Assembly: GCA_964398775.1 (NCBI GenBank)
Contig: CAYNND010000002.1
Location: 27,487 to 91,486, forward strand
DNA: 64,000 bases
Reading direction: 5' to 3'
Source of the DNA: CAYNND01 sp964398775
GTDB taxonomy: Bacteria > Patescibacteriota > Minisyncoccia > Phycocordibacterales > UBA2100
Numbering within the stretch: the stretch's first letter is position 1; every line of letters begins with the position of its first letter. Shown piece after piece: positions 18,934 to 27,371 of the stretch. A program made the position numbers and the translations under genes. The notes below the pieces were generated by a model. That model saw only the letters and a program-made list of their open reading frames with translations. It was not told where the DNA came from and did no database searches.

Positions 18934-21900
18934 TTAGAACTTGTCTTCTCGGTTGGTAAATGATGTATCGTCGAGGTTCACATCAAGACCAAGTCCTCGA
19001 AGGTGTCTGACCAACACATTGAATGTTGCTGGCATATTTCCTTGTTTGATTGGCTCGCCTTTCACTATCGCATCGAATGCTGCTGAACGTCCAACAATAT
19101 CGTCTGACTTGTAGGTAAGGATTTCGCGGAGCGCATGTGACGCACCGTAACCCAAGAATGCCCAGACTTCCATTTCTCCCACACGCTGACCACCGTTCTG
19201 TGCCTTTCCTCCGAGTGGCTGCTGTGTTGTGAGTGAGTACGGTCCAATTGAGCGCATGTGAATCTTGTCTTCCACCATGTGATGGAGTTTCAACATGTAC
19301 ATGATACCAACTGAAATATTTTGTGTGAACGCATCACCTGTTCGTCCGTCGAAGAGCTTCATTTTCCCTGACTTGTCGTATCCTGCAGCAATGAGCTCGC
19401 TCACAATCTCTTCTTCTGTTGCTCCAGCAAATGGAGGAACAACGGCTTGATAGCCGAGCGCCTCAGCAGCGAGACCGAGATGCAACTCAAGAATCTGACC
19501 GAGGTTCATACGTGATGGCACACCGAGTGGGGTGAGGATAACGTCGATTGGATTTCCTTGCTCATCGTATGGCATATCCTCTTCAGGAAGAATGCGAGAA
19601 ATAACACCCTTGTTACCGTGACGACCTGCGAGCTTATCACCAGCACTGACGTTACGAACCTGAGCTATTTCTACACGCACCTTCTTGATGACACCTGATT
19701 CGAGTTGGTCTCCGCGCTCACGTGAGAAGATTTGAATGCCAACAACACGACCACGCTTTCCAGCTGGAATGCGGAGTGATGTATCTTTCACATCCTTTGC
19801 CTTATCTCCGAAGATTGCTCGGAGCAATCGCTCTTCTGCAGTCAATTGTGTTTCACCCTTTGGTGTCACTTTACCGACGAGAATATCTCCTGCTCGTACT
19901 TCTGCACCAATGCGGACGATTCCCTCTTCATCAAGGTTACGGAGGCGCATCTCTGAGACGTTTGGAATATCGTGCGTTGTCGATTCGGGACCAAGCTTTG
20001 TATCACGAATCACACACTCAAACTCTTCCATGTGAATCGATGTGAACACTCCTTTCTTTACCAATCGTTCTGAAAGAATGATAGCGTCTTCGTAGTTGTT
20101 ACCCGCCCATGACATGAATGCCACACGGACGTTTTGACCCACTGCAACCTGACCTTTGTCAGTTGAAGCAGCATCTGCAAGGACCTGTCCTTTCTTGACC
20201 GCTTCACCTGCAGAAATAACAGGGCGCTGGTGAAGTACTGAGAATTCGTTTGTTCGTTCAAAGTTTATGAGTGGGTAGACGTCATCTTTACCGTCCTTAC
20301 TCTTCACTTTGATTTGTCGTGCATCAACATATGTGACTTCACCTGACTCTCGAGCCACAACCATTCGTCCTGAATCTCGAGCAGCACGCTCTTCGATACC
20401 AGTTCCAACGACTGGGTACATCGGGATGATGCATGGTGTTGCCTGCTTCTGCATGTTTGAACCCATGAGTGCACGGTTTGCTTCATCGTGTTCAACGAAT
20501 GGAATCATTGATGTAGCAACTGAGAATGCTTGGTTTGTCGCAACCTCGATAAGGTCAACCTCTGCCGCTGGTACGAGCGCTGGCTCTCCCTTGTATCGTA
20601 CTTCAACAAAATCTTCCTTTATCTTTCCTTTCTCGTCACGTCCAACTGCGGCGTGAGCAATTTTCAATTGCTCCTCGTCGAGTGCGTTCATGTATATAAT
20701 TTCTGGAGTGATGACACCATTCTTTACCTTCGCATATGGTGTCTCAATAACACCGAACTCATTGAGTCGTGCATAGCTTGCGAGGCGCAAGATAAGACCG
20801 ATGTTCTGACCTTCCGGTGTGTGAATCGGACAGAGACGGCCATAGTGAGATGTGTGCACGTCGCGCACTTCAAAGCCTGCGCGTTCACGGGTAAGTCCAC
20901 CGGGACCGAGTGCTGAAAGTGTTCGAAGGTGTTCAAGCTCAGCAAGTACGTTTTGCTGATCCATAAACTGCGCAAGTGAGTTTCCTGTGAAGAACTCTTT
21001 CACCGCTGCTGAGAATGGACGCGGGTTTACTATCTGCAGTGGCTGTACTGTCTCTGCGTCAACAGTAGACATACGGTCTTGGATGTTTCGCTTGAGGCGA
21101 GACATGCCAAGTCGAATCTGCTGCTGGAGCATTTCACCCACATAACGGACACGACGGAAGCCGAGGTGGTCGATATCATCTTCCTGAGAGCCAGGGGTGA
21201 CGTTCAGGTGAACAATATGACTGATGATGCGCACAAAGTCTTCAAGTGTAAGAACTTGCTGACTCAATGACTTCTCATCAACAGAAAGGTGGAAGCGCTG
21301 GTTGAACTGGTAGCGTCCGACACGTGAGAGATCGTATCGCTCTGGAGAAAAGAGGTTGCGTACAAACTCCTTTGCATTCTCTGCTGTCGCCAAGTCGCCG
21401 TCTCGCATCGTACGATAGATTGCGATACATGCATCGTTAAAGTTCTTAGCTGGGTCGCGAGCAAGCATGCCTGCAACTGCCTTTTGTACAGACTCATCTT
21501 CTTTTGCAAAAAGCTTTTTGATTTCAGCATCATCCTTTGCACCGAGTGCGCGGAGTACTGTTGTCACGAACATTTTCTTCTTTCGGTCAATCTTGATGCC
21601 GATGACATTCTCAGCTTCTGACTCAAGCTCGAGCCATACACCGCGACTTGGGATTATCTTTGCACCAAAGTAGCGCTTGCCTTTGATTTCTGAGGTCAGG
21701 AAAAATACACCGTATGAACGTGCAAGCTGTGGCACGACAACACGCTCAACACCGTTGATGATGAATGTGCCGTGTGCGGTCATGAGTGGGAACTCAGCAA
21801 GAAACATTTCCTGCTCTTTCTTCTCACCCGTCGTTTTGTTTGTGAGTTTCGCTACCGCCTTGAGTGGTGCTTGGTAGGTCAACATGCGGCGCTTTGCGTG

Positions 21901-22128
21901 GTGCTCGTCATAGGTCGGTGCACCAAGCGTAATTTTCGTGAGATCCAGACTAAACTTTTTTCCAGAGTAATCCTCTATCGGACTGAACTCTGACATTACG
22001 CGTCTAATATCCTCTTTTGCGAGCTGCTCAAAAGACTTGAGCTGCTGCTCCACGAGGTCAGGGAGCTCCATGAGGGGCTCAGTGAATCGTCCGAATCGCT
22101 TCTGGACGACAGTATTCTTTTTCGTCAT
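18934..22128 (-). CDS. rpoB: DNA-directed RNA polymerase subunit beta
   Basis: A 1064-residue beta subunit. Recognised segments are FFTGNSLAQFMDQQNVLAEL with GPGGLTRERAGFEVRDVH (rifampicin-region fork loop), GRHGNKGVISRILPEEDMP and GGKAQNGGQRVGEMEVWA near the C-terminus. I chose ATG 22128 (MTKKNTVVQKRFGRF). The frame extends upstream to 22158 only through a non-ATG start. The ribosomal protein genes that often precede rpoB are absent; a MarR-like gene lies upstream instead. No Shine-Dalgarno sequence precedes the start. Confidence 0.97.
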   Translation of the reverse strand: MTKKNTVVQKRFGRFTEPLMELPDLVEQQLKSFEQLAKEDIRRVMSEFSPIEDYSGKKFSLDLTKITLGAPTYDEHHAKRRMLTYQAPLKAVAKLTNKTTGEKKEQEMFLAEFPLMTAHGTFIINGVERVVVPQLARSYGVFFLTSEIKGKRYFGAKIIPSRGVWLELESEAENVIGIKIDRKKKMFVTTVLRALGAKDDAEIKKLFAKEDESVQKAVAGMLARDPAKNFNDACIAIYRTMRDGDLATAENAKEFVRNLFSPERYDLSRVGRYQFNQRFHLSVDEKSLSQQVLTLEDFVRIISHIVHLNVTPGSQEDDIDHLGFRRVRYVGEMLQQQIRLGMSRLKRNIQDRMSTVDAETVQPLQIVNPRPFSAAVKEFFTGNSLAQFMDQQNVLAELEHLRTLSALGPGGLTRERAGFEVRDVHTSHYGRLCPIHTPEGQNIGLILRLASYARLNEFGVIETPYAKVKNGVITPEIIYMNALDEEQLKIAHAAVGRDEKGKIKEDFVEVRYKGEPALVPAAEVDLIEVATNQAFSVATSMIPFVEHDEANRALMGSNMQKQATPCIIPMYPVVGTGIEERAARDSGRMVVARESGEVTYVDARQIKVKSKDGKDDVYPLINFERTNEFSVLHQRPVISAGEAVKKGQVLADAASTDKGQVAVGQNVRVAFMSWAGNNYEDAIILSERLVKKGVFTSIHMEEFECVIRDTKLGPESTTHDIPNVSEMRLRNLDEEGIVRIGAEVRAGDILVGKVTPKGETQLTAEERLLRAIFGDKAKDVKDTSLRIPAGKRGRVVGIQIFSRERGDQLESGVIKKVRVEIAQVRNVSAGDKLAGRHGNKGVISRILPEEDMPYDEQGNPIDVILTPLGVPSRMNLGQILELHLGLAAEALGYQAVVPPFAGATEEEIVSELIAAGYDKSGKMKLFDGRTGDAFTQNISVGIMYMLKLHHMVEDKIHMRSIGPYSLTTQQPLGGKAQNGGQRVGEMEVWAFLGYGASHALREILTYKSDDIVGRSAAFDAIVKGEPIKQGNMPATFNVLVRHLRGLGLDVNLDDTSFTNREDKF

Positions 22129-22191
22129 GCGAAAATGAATTAAGAAGATGCTGGCCACAGCTTCGTACTTTTGCTATGGTCAATCTCTTCA

Positions 22192-22225
22192 GTGATAAAT
22201 AAGCGTGCACCGTTTCATTTATCAC
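22192..22225. repeat. Inverted repeat upstream of rpoB
   Basis: GTGATAAAT (22192-22200) and ATTTATCAC (22217-22225) form a perfect 9-bp inverted repeat with a 16-nt centre, 64 nt before the rpoB start. It could be an operator, a leader hairpin or chance. The 225-nt gap around it holds no gene besides the MarR terminator; no clear promoter with both hexamers was found. Confidence 0.4.
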
Positions 22226-22283
22226 GACTCAAGCGGGAAACGTTGCGGAAATATACACGCAAAAGAACAAAATTGCAAGCACT

Positions 22284-22317
22284 AAAAAACCTCAGGCAGA
22301 GCAAGCTCCACCTGAGG
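22284..22317 (-). terminator. Intrinsic terminator of the first MarR-like gene
   Basis: On the minus strand, stem CCTCAGG/CCTGAGG with a 14-nt loop, followed directly by six T. A second small palindrome (CTAGGG...CCCTAG) lies just before it. Confidence 0.8.
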
Positions 22318-22353
22318 CGACACTAGGGTTCCTCACGCCCTAGCTGATGTCGG

Positions 22354-22689
22354 TTAAGTTGTCTTGCAGACCTTTTGTGCGAGGGCTCTGCCCTCGGGTG
22401 TCAGCCGAACCGCGTATGCACGCTGGTCCTCCTTGGTACGTTTGCGGGCTATGAGGCCGCGCTTGAGCAGACGCCTTACAACATCTGCCAACGTTGACCT
22501 GTCGATGCCGGTCATACCCACGAGGTTGGTTTGAGACCCACCCTCGTTGTTTAGGAGGGCGCAGAGCACCTGCGCCTGTGTCGCTGTGACACCTGTTTTC
22601 TCCCTTATCTCGCGACTCAGGAGTTGGACCTGCTGGCGCGCTTCCCCGAGACGGGTCACGAGCGAGCGAGATTCCAATTTTTGGGCCAT
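22354..22689 (-). CDS. MarR-like winged-helix transcriptional regulator
   Basis: A 111-residue protein with a MarR-type winged helix: TATQAQVLCALLNNEGGSQTN, recognition-helix region MTGIDRSTLADVVRRLLKRG, and wing RKRTKEDQRAYAVRLTPEG. It would bind DNA as a dimer; ligand and targets unknown. I chose ATG 22689 because GAGGAG lies 8 nt upstream; an in-frame ATG at 22731 would lie too close to the -10 box. The coding sequence is clearly GC-richer than the flanking rpoB and trmD. It has its own strong promoter and terminator. Length is short for MarR, mainly at the dimerisation helices. Confidence 0.85.
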   Translation of the reverse strand: MAQKLESRSLVTRLGEARQQVQLLSREIREKTGVTATQAQVLCALLNNEGGSQTNLVGMTGIDRSTLADVVRRLLKRGLIARKRTKEDQRAYAVRLTPEGRALAQKVCKTT

Positions 22690-22735
22690 TGGTATGGCTC
22701 CTCTGCAAAACACCAGCGATGTTGCTGGCATTAGT

Positions 22736-22763
22736 ATTATACCATATAAATTATAAAAATCAA
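22736..22763 (-). promoter_or_regulatory. Strong extended -10 promoter of the first MarR-like gene
   Basis: TTGATT (22758-22763), 16-nt spacer, TGG-TATAAT with the perfect hexamer at 22736-22741. The predicted start near 22729 gives a leader of about 40 nt containing the GAGGAG ribosome-binding site. Confidence 0.75.
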
Positions 22764-22767
22764 GTAA

Positions 22768-22798
22768 GGCCCGGGACAGTCCTCATGCTGCCCGGGCC
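22768..22798 (-). terminator. Intrinsic terminator of the second MarR-like gene
   Basis: Perfect 8-bp GC stem GGCCCGGG/CCCGGGCC with a 15-nt loop, 5 nt after the stop codon. The downstream T-run on the minus strand is broken (TTACTTGATTTTT). Confidence 0.65.
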
Positions 22799-22803
22799 AT
22801 TGT

Positions 22804-23121
22804 TCAGGACGAAAGAAGTAACTGATACAGCGCTTTGCCGTCATCGGTCAGATGTAGTGACCACTGGTTCGAGTGGGAAACGCGCTTTTTCAGCACATGA
22901 CCCGACTTTTCCATGCGGTTCACCACATCAGTACATGTTGGCAGCGGTATACCAGTCTTTTTCGTGAGCCGATTGACGGATATGCCTGGACACTGATGCA
23001 TCGCGAGGACGATTTGGCATCGTACACTCGACATGCCTGTCCGCTCTTCGATTGCTCGACCGAGTGCATGGACTCCCTTGCGTGCTGTGGCCAGCTGGCC
23101 AAGCTGCGAGATGAGGTTCAT
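22804..23121 (-). CDS. Second MarR-like winged-helix regulator
   Basis: A 105-residue protein with winged-helix features: MSSVRCQIVLAMHQCPGISVN, then NRLTKKTGIPLPTCTDVVNRMEKSG as the helix-turn-helix, and a wing ending in HLTDDGKALY. It resembles the neighbouring 111-residue protein in plan but not closely in sequence. GGGAG lies 8 nt before ATG 23121. The codon composition is GC-rich like its neighbour. Two adjacent single-gene MarR units with separate terminators are unusual. Targets unknown. Confidence 0.8.
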   Translation of the reverse strand: MNLISQLGQLATARKGVHALGRAIEERTGMSSVRCQIVLAMHQCPGISVNRLTKKTGIPLPTCTDVVNRMEKSGHVLKKRVSHSNQWSLHLTDDGKALYQLLLSS

Positions 23122-23162
23122 AGGCTCTACTCCCTGTTGCGTCTCTCAGAGGAGACATCATA

Positions 23163-23191
23163 TATCTAGTACGCCAAACTCAATTCGTCAA
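23163..23191 (-). promoter_or_regulatory. Possible promoter of the second MarR-like gene
   Basis: TTGACG (23186-23191) with a 17-nt spacer to TAGATA (23163-23168). The -10 is weak; TATGAT at 23157-23162 is an alternative. The leader carries a GGGAG ribosome-binding site. Confidence 0.35.
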
Positions 23192-23208
23192 TTACAAGTG
23201 CCAGAGAA

Positions 23209-24471
23209 TTACTTACGCGCATAACGCCGCACCAAATCTTTTCGTTCACCTTCAAAGAGGAGCTTATCTTCAAGATCACGCTTTTGTTTCGTTGCAATCC
23301 ACTTTTCTGCATCCTTTTCGCTTTTTCCTTCTTTCAGGAGATACTGATATGCAACTTTGTAGTAGGTTGTATCGAGGTGCGCCATCGCATCAGCTGTTGC
23401 GACAATCTTCCCTTCTAAGGTTTGCGGAATGTTTCCGTCCCTGCAACTATGCTTTGCCATAGCATCATCAACGATGACTTTAATCTCCTTTTCTGAAAAA
23501 CCACTTTCACGAAGAAAATCTCGAGCGATACGCGCACTAGCTTCTTTGTGCTCAGGGTTGAAACGACTCATCACTGCATCAGCGATATCGTGGAGCATGC
23601 CTGCGGCACGGCATATCTCTGCATCTGCTTTGTACTTTCGTGCAAGTCGATGCGCATATTGAGCAACAACAAAGACATGGTCAGCAAAGAGCCAGTCAGC
23701 CCAGTCTGCGCGACTCGGACTTTTGAGCTCATAGAGCGCGCGCACTTTTGCAGATAAGATATCTATACGACTTTCGAGACCTGTGCGCTTGCCGTTTCGC
23801 CACGCATCAATTTCTTTATGATTTCCCCCAAGGAGTACTTTTGGCACAGCGTATTTTTTACCTTTCCAGACAAGCACTTCTGGACGTGTGTACACTTCAG
23901 GACTTGACGGGCGGGTTTCCTCAAGTGACCCAAACTCCCCGAGTACACCTGGCACCTGTCGCGCAATCGCATCAATCATCATCGCAGCAGGAAGTTCTCC
24001 ACCCGTCACGATATATGGACCAATTGAAACTTTTTTTGCTTTTAAAATCTTCGGGACTCGCTCGTCCATCCCTTCATACCTGCCACAGAGAAACAGTACG
24101 TGGTCAGCTTTCGCGAGCTGACGTGCCATATCTTGAGTAAATGGCTCACCATCGGGCGTCAGAAATATCGAAACTGTTTTCTTGGCTTTGTTTTTTTTCT
24201 GCGCTTTTGTGATTGCCTGTTCTGCAGCACGGAGCACTGGCTCAGCTGAAAGCACCATACCGGGGCCACCTGCAAATGGCTTTTGGTCGACTCGCTTATG
24301 CTTGTCTTTTGTGTACGAACGCGGGTTCTCGTAGTGGATTGCGATGACTGCTTTTCTTCCAGCCTTACTTCCTTTTGGTTTGAGTGTTTCTTGGGCACGC
24401 TTGAGCATTGAACTATTGAGATAGGGCTCAATAGATTCTGGGAACAGAGTTATGAGTGAATAGACTTTCAT
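23209..24471 (-). CDS. trmD: TrmD tRNA (guanine37-N1)-methyltransferase fused to an HD domain
   Basis: A 420-residue fusion. Residues 1 to about 250 are TrmD, a SPOUT-fold enzyme that uses SAM to methylate G37 of tRNA: AGGPGMV (67-73), FLCGRYEGMDERV (127-139), SIGPYIVTGGELPAAMMIDA (149-168), VPGVLG and YTRPEV. Residues about 258-420 form an HD hydrolase-like domain (ADH at 263-265, HD at 294-295, Asp near 361). In E. coli TrmD the catalytic Asp lies in LLDCPHYTRPEV; here the region reads SSPEVYTRPEV, placing Ser at that column by eye. The ATG overlaps the Nudix stop by 4 nt. RimM and L19 genes, common neighbours, are absent. Confidence 0.92.
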   Translation of the reverse strand: MKVYSLITLFPESIEPYLNSSMLKRAQETLKPKGSKAGRKAVIAIHYENPRSYTKDKHKRVDQKPFAGGPGMVLSAEPVLRAAEQAITKAQKKNKAKKTVSIFLTPDGEPFTQDMARQLAKADHVLFLCGRYEGMDERVPKILKAKKVSIGPYIVTGGELPAAMMIDAIARQVPGVLGEFGSLEETRPSSPEVYTRPEVLVWKGKKYAVPKVLLGGNHKEIDAWRNGKRTGLESRIDILSAKVRALYELKSPSRADWADWLFADHVFVVAQYAHRLARKYKADAEICRAAGMLHDIADAVMSRFNPEHKEASARIARDFLRESGFSEKEIKVIVDDAMAKHSCRDGNIPQTLEGKIVATADAMAHLDTTYYKVAYQYLLKEGKSEKDAEKWIATKQKRDLEDKLLFEGERKDLVRRYARK

Positions 24472-24905
24472 GGTTGTGTTTTTATATCTTCAAAATGCTT
24501 ACCTTCGATGAATAGTCGTATAACATCTTTGTGTCCATAAAACACATTATACGGCAACGACTCGAGTGGAAACCATTTCCATTCACTGCAGTGCTCGTGC
24601 TCTACCACAATCGGCTCACCGACAACATCATGCAGCAGGAATGCAAAGTTTATATAATTCTTTTCAACCGGCTGTTTGGGGTCGTTCACAACTGAAACAA
24701 ACGAAGCACGAGATGCTCGCATACCAGTCTCTTCAGTAATTTCACGCAACACACATTCATCCAGCCGCTCACCGTTTTCAAGATGACCACCAGGGAGCCC
24801 CCACTCTCCCGCGCCTGCGCTTCCTTTGCGCAGACCAAGGAGGAGCATATTGTCTCGGACAACAAGCCCACATGAGCCGACATAATGTGATGGTCGTTCT
24901 TCCAT
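24468..24905 (-). CDS. Nudix hydrolase
   Basis: A 145-residue protein with a complete Nudix box, GHLENGE followed after seven residues by REITEETGM (GX5EX7REUXEEXGU). It hydrolyses nucleoside diphosphates linked to another moiety; the substrate cannot be read from sequence. WGLPGGHLE and the short length are MutT/dinucleotide-type in style. It is the first gene of the nudix-trmD pair (4-nt stop/start overlap). A TAGTAT hexamer (24912-24917) lies 6 nt before the ATG with no Shine-Dalgarno sequence. Confidence 0.92.
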   Translation of the reverse strand: MEERPSHYVGSCGLVVRDNMLLLGLRKGSAGAGEWGLPGGHLENGERLDECVLREITEETGMRASRASFVSVVNDPKQPVEKNYINFAFLLHDVVGEPIVVEHEHCSEWKWFPLESLPYNVFYGHKDVIRLFIEGKHFEDIKTQP

Positions 24906-24930
24906 ATCTTGATACTAGCAAGATACAGGG

Positions 24931-24957
24931 AAAAAGAAAACGCGCCCTGTGGCGCGT
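24931..24957 (-). terminator. Intrinsic terminator after the KH protein gene
   Basis: On the minus strand, stem ACGCGCC/GGCGCGT with a 4-nt loop followed by TTTCTTTTT. It separates rpsP-KH from nudix-trmD. Confidence 0.8.
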
Positions 24958-24980
24958 AGTCTTCACTGAATCTTCACAGA

Positions 24981-25364
24981 TTAGAGATCTGCGAGTACTT
25001 CATCTACCGTCTTCATCCGCTCTGATGGAGCTGGTGTTGGGTTTGTGTGAACATAGGTCTCAGCAGCAGGTGCACCACCAAGAGATGCGGCTGGTCGCTC
25101 TGCGCGCACGTGGTCACTACCTTCTGGTTCGTTTATCTTGAGGTTTACTCGTGCATCATTCTTCATACCAGCAACACGGAGTAACGTACGGACAGCCTTT
25201 GCAGTTGCGCCATCGCGTCCAATAACCTTACCCATGTCATCTTTGTGTACTGTAAGCGTAAGGAGCACGCCCATCTGGTCGACGGTTCGTGTGATAATCA
25301 CAGCTTCAGGATGATCAACGAGTGCCTTTATAACGTAATCAAGAAACGCTTCGTCGTGCTGCAT
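24981..25364 (-). CDS. KH-domain RNA-binding protein (KhpA-like)
   Basis: A 127-residue protein. The KH signature is GKVIGRDGATAKAVRTLLRVAG, with the GxxG loop (IGRDG) that contacts single-stranded RNA. The family member beside rpsP in many bacteria is KhpA (about 75 residues). Here the C-terminus carries an extra ~45-residue Pro/Ala-rich, probably disordered tail. It lies downstream of rpsP on the same strand and is followed by a terminator. Role inferred: RNA chaperone or ribosome-linked regulator. Confidence 0.88.
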   Translation of the reverse strand: MQHDEAFLDYVIKALVDHPEAVIITRTVDQMGVLLTLTVHKDDMGKVIGRDGATAKAVRTLLRVAGMKNDARVNLKINEPEGSDHVRAERPAASLGGAPAAETYVHTNPTPAPSERMKTVDEVLADL

Positions 25365-25446
25365 AATGATAGTCTAGCTAATATAAATTCTACCTGTGTA
25401 CAAGTATAGCAACGATGGGTATCTATATTCAACTGTCTGTGGAAAA

Positions 25447-25755
25447 CTACGCTGTTGGCGCTGCAGCTTCCTCCTTTTTTGGCTGAGTCTTTCGTGGAAG
25501 AACATTTACCTTCTTTCCACTGATAATACCCTTTGTGACAAGCATGTTATGGACTGTGCCGGTAGCTTTCGCTCCAACAGAAATCCAGTACTTTACTCTA
25601 TCAGCCTTTATTTCAACGGCTTTAGTCTTAGGGTGGTAACTTCCGAGTCGTTCGACGAAACTGTTACTCTTTGGGCCTTCGGTGTGTTCAGTCACTACCA
25701 TACGGAAAGAAGGGTCGTTCTTTCGGCCAACACGCTGTAATCGAATACTTAACAT
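25447..25755 (-). CDS. rpsP: 30S ribosomal protein bS16
   Basis: A 102-residue small-subunit protein: MLSIRLQRVGRKNDPSFRMV, then GSYHPKT and an Ala/Lys-rich C-terminal tail (KKEEAAAPTA). I chose ATG 25755, which gives the canonical bS16 N-terminus; the open frame continues upstream to 25791 but across the promoter. It has one of the best promoters in the window, placed so that the mRNA would begin at or 1 nt from the start codon. Confidence 0.95.
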   Translation of the reverse strand: MLSIRLQRVGRKNDPSFRMVVTEHTEGPKSNSFVERLGSYHPKTKAVEIKADRVKYWISVGAKATGTVHNMLVTKGIISGKKVNVLPRKTQPKKEEAAAPTA

Positions 25756-25762
25756 GGGCGGT

Positions 25763-25791
25763 ACTTTACCAGAATTGCACAGAAGAGTCAA
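25763..25791 (-). promoter_or_regulatory. Promoter of rpsP, leaderless arrangement
   Basis: TTGACT (25786-25791), 17-nt spacer, TGG-TAAAGT (hexamer 25763-25768). Only 7 nt separate the -10 hexamer from the rpsP ATG, and no Shine-Dalgarno sequence fits. Confidence 0.7.
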
Positions 25792-25836
25792 AGGTGGGCT
25801 AGCAAGCTACCCTTTCCTAAGGTAGAGTGCCATTTC

Positions 25837-27369
25837 ATGAAACGCTCCCCACATCAAAAAAAACATATCGAAAAACCAATAAGAAAAACAGTTTCGACAC
25901 GTCCAGAACGTCCTGTATTTACCCTTCCACAACCGTTCAGTAAGGAGCTTATAAAAGCTGCACGCGGTGGAAAATCACTCCTCTCTGCATCGCATGAGAA
26001 TCGTCGAGATATGCGCACCACACCGACATTCACCGTAGACCCAGACACAGCGCAAGATTATGATGATGCGCTCTCTATCAAAGCACTGGGCAAAGGACGT
26101 TTTGAACTTGGCATTCATATCGCAGATGTATCACACTTTGTTCCTTTTAATTCACCGATTGATCGTGAAGCTCAGAAACGTGGTACCTCCGTGTACCTTG
26201 TTGACGAAACAATCCCGATGCTCCCTGAAGAGCTTTCAAATGATGCCTGTTCACTCAAACCAGATGAGGATAGGTTGACGTTCTCAGTTATCGTAACCAT
26301 TGACGAGCATGGGACCATTCATGACGAATGGATAGGCCGGACAATTATCCGCTCACGAAAACGTTTTACATACCGCGGGGCACAAGAAACTCTCGATAAC
26401 AAAACTGGATTACTCTACAAAGAGCTCGTGCACGTTCGAACAATCGCACGCGCATTAAAGGCAGAACGCTTAAAACACGGCGCAATAGAATTCAACTCCG
26501 AAGAAATTGGGTTTACATTAAAAAATGGTGTGCCAGTTGAGGCATATGTAAAACCATATTATGAAACTATGGGCATGATTGAAGAGTGCATGCTCCTTGC
26601 AAACCGAGTTGTTGCAACTTACATGCACAAGACGGTGAAGCGCAGAAAAGGAATGATTGGAGTGTACCGCGTGCATGACGCTCCCCATGGTGACAAATTG
26701 CACACGCTCGACACACTGCTCACCGCTCTTGGGTATTCACTTCACAAATACAAAGGCTTGGTTACTTCAAAATCAATTGAACATGTGCTTGAGATTGCAA
26801 AAGGAACCCCCGAGTTTGATTGTGTAAACCTCTCACTGTTGCGAGCGATGCCTAAGGCTACCTATGACTACCGGAATACTGGACACTTTGGATTAGGATT
26901 TTCTTTTTACACGCACTTCACCTCCCCGATTCGTCGATACCCAGATGTGATGGTGCATCGCATACTCGCTGCACTTTTGGAGAACAAATCGCTTCCAGAT
27001 CGAGAGATTTCTCTCTACAAAACACTGACTACAAAAAACACTGAGCAAGAGATAGGTGCACAGGAAGCAGAGCGTGACTCTATCAAAGATATGCTAGTCC
27101 AGTACTGGCTCCCTCGACTTAACACTCCGTGTGAAGGTACTATTTCAGGCGTTATGCCCTACGGTATATTCGTCCGCGATACACACACCCACGCTGAAGG
27201 TTTCGTGCACATTACTAAAATGCGTGAATACGGCTACCTCTATTACAACGAAAAAACACTTTCCTTAGAAAATGAGGATGCACAATTTCGCCTTGGCGAT
27301 TTAGTCAGTTTCACTTTTACTTCGGTCCGCGAGGAGCGAAACCAGCTTGAAGCCGCGCTCATACTGTAG
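25837..27369 (+). CDS. rnr: RNase II/R-family 3'-5' exoribonuclease, short form
   Basis: A 510-residue exoribonuclease. The RNB catalytic signature is TVDPDTAQDYDDALS (66-80), with Asp68, 74, 76 and 77 as metal ligands. THFTSPIRRYPDVMVHR is the family C-terminal motif. An S1 RNA-binding domain occupies about 430-510 (CEGTISGVMPYGIFVR). The two N-terminal cold-shock domains of standard RNase R/RNase II are missing, replaced by ~55 basic residues. A TAGAGT hexamer (25823-25828) lies 8 nt before ATG. Whether it acts as RNase R or RNase II cannot be decided here. Confidence 0.9.
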   Translation: MKRSPHQKKHIEKPIRKTVSTRPERPVFTLPQPFSKELIKAARGGKSLLSASHENRRDMRTTPTFTVDPDTAQDYDDALSIKALGKGRFELGIHIADVSHFVPFNSPIDREAQKRGTSVYLVDETIPMLPEELSNDACSLKPDEDRLTFSVIVTIDEHGTIHDEWIGRTIIRSRKRFTYRGAQETLDNKTGLLYKELVHVRTIARALKAERLKHGAIEFNSEEIGFTLKNGVPVEAYVKPYYETMGMIEECMLLANRVVATYMHKTVKRRKGMIGVYRVHDAPHGDKLHTLDTLLTALGYSLHKYKGLVTSKSIEHVLEIAKGTPEFDCVNLSLLRAMPKATYDYRNTGHFGLGFSFYTHFTSPIRRYPDVMVHRILAALLENKSLPDREISLYKTLTTKNTEQEIGAQEAERDSIKDMLVQYWLPRLNTPCEGTISGVMPYGIFVRDTHTHAEGFVHITKMREYGYLYYNEKTLSLENEDAQFRLGDLVSFTFTSVREERNQLEAALIL

Positions 27370-27371
27370 AC

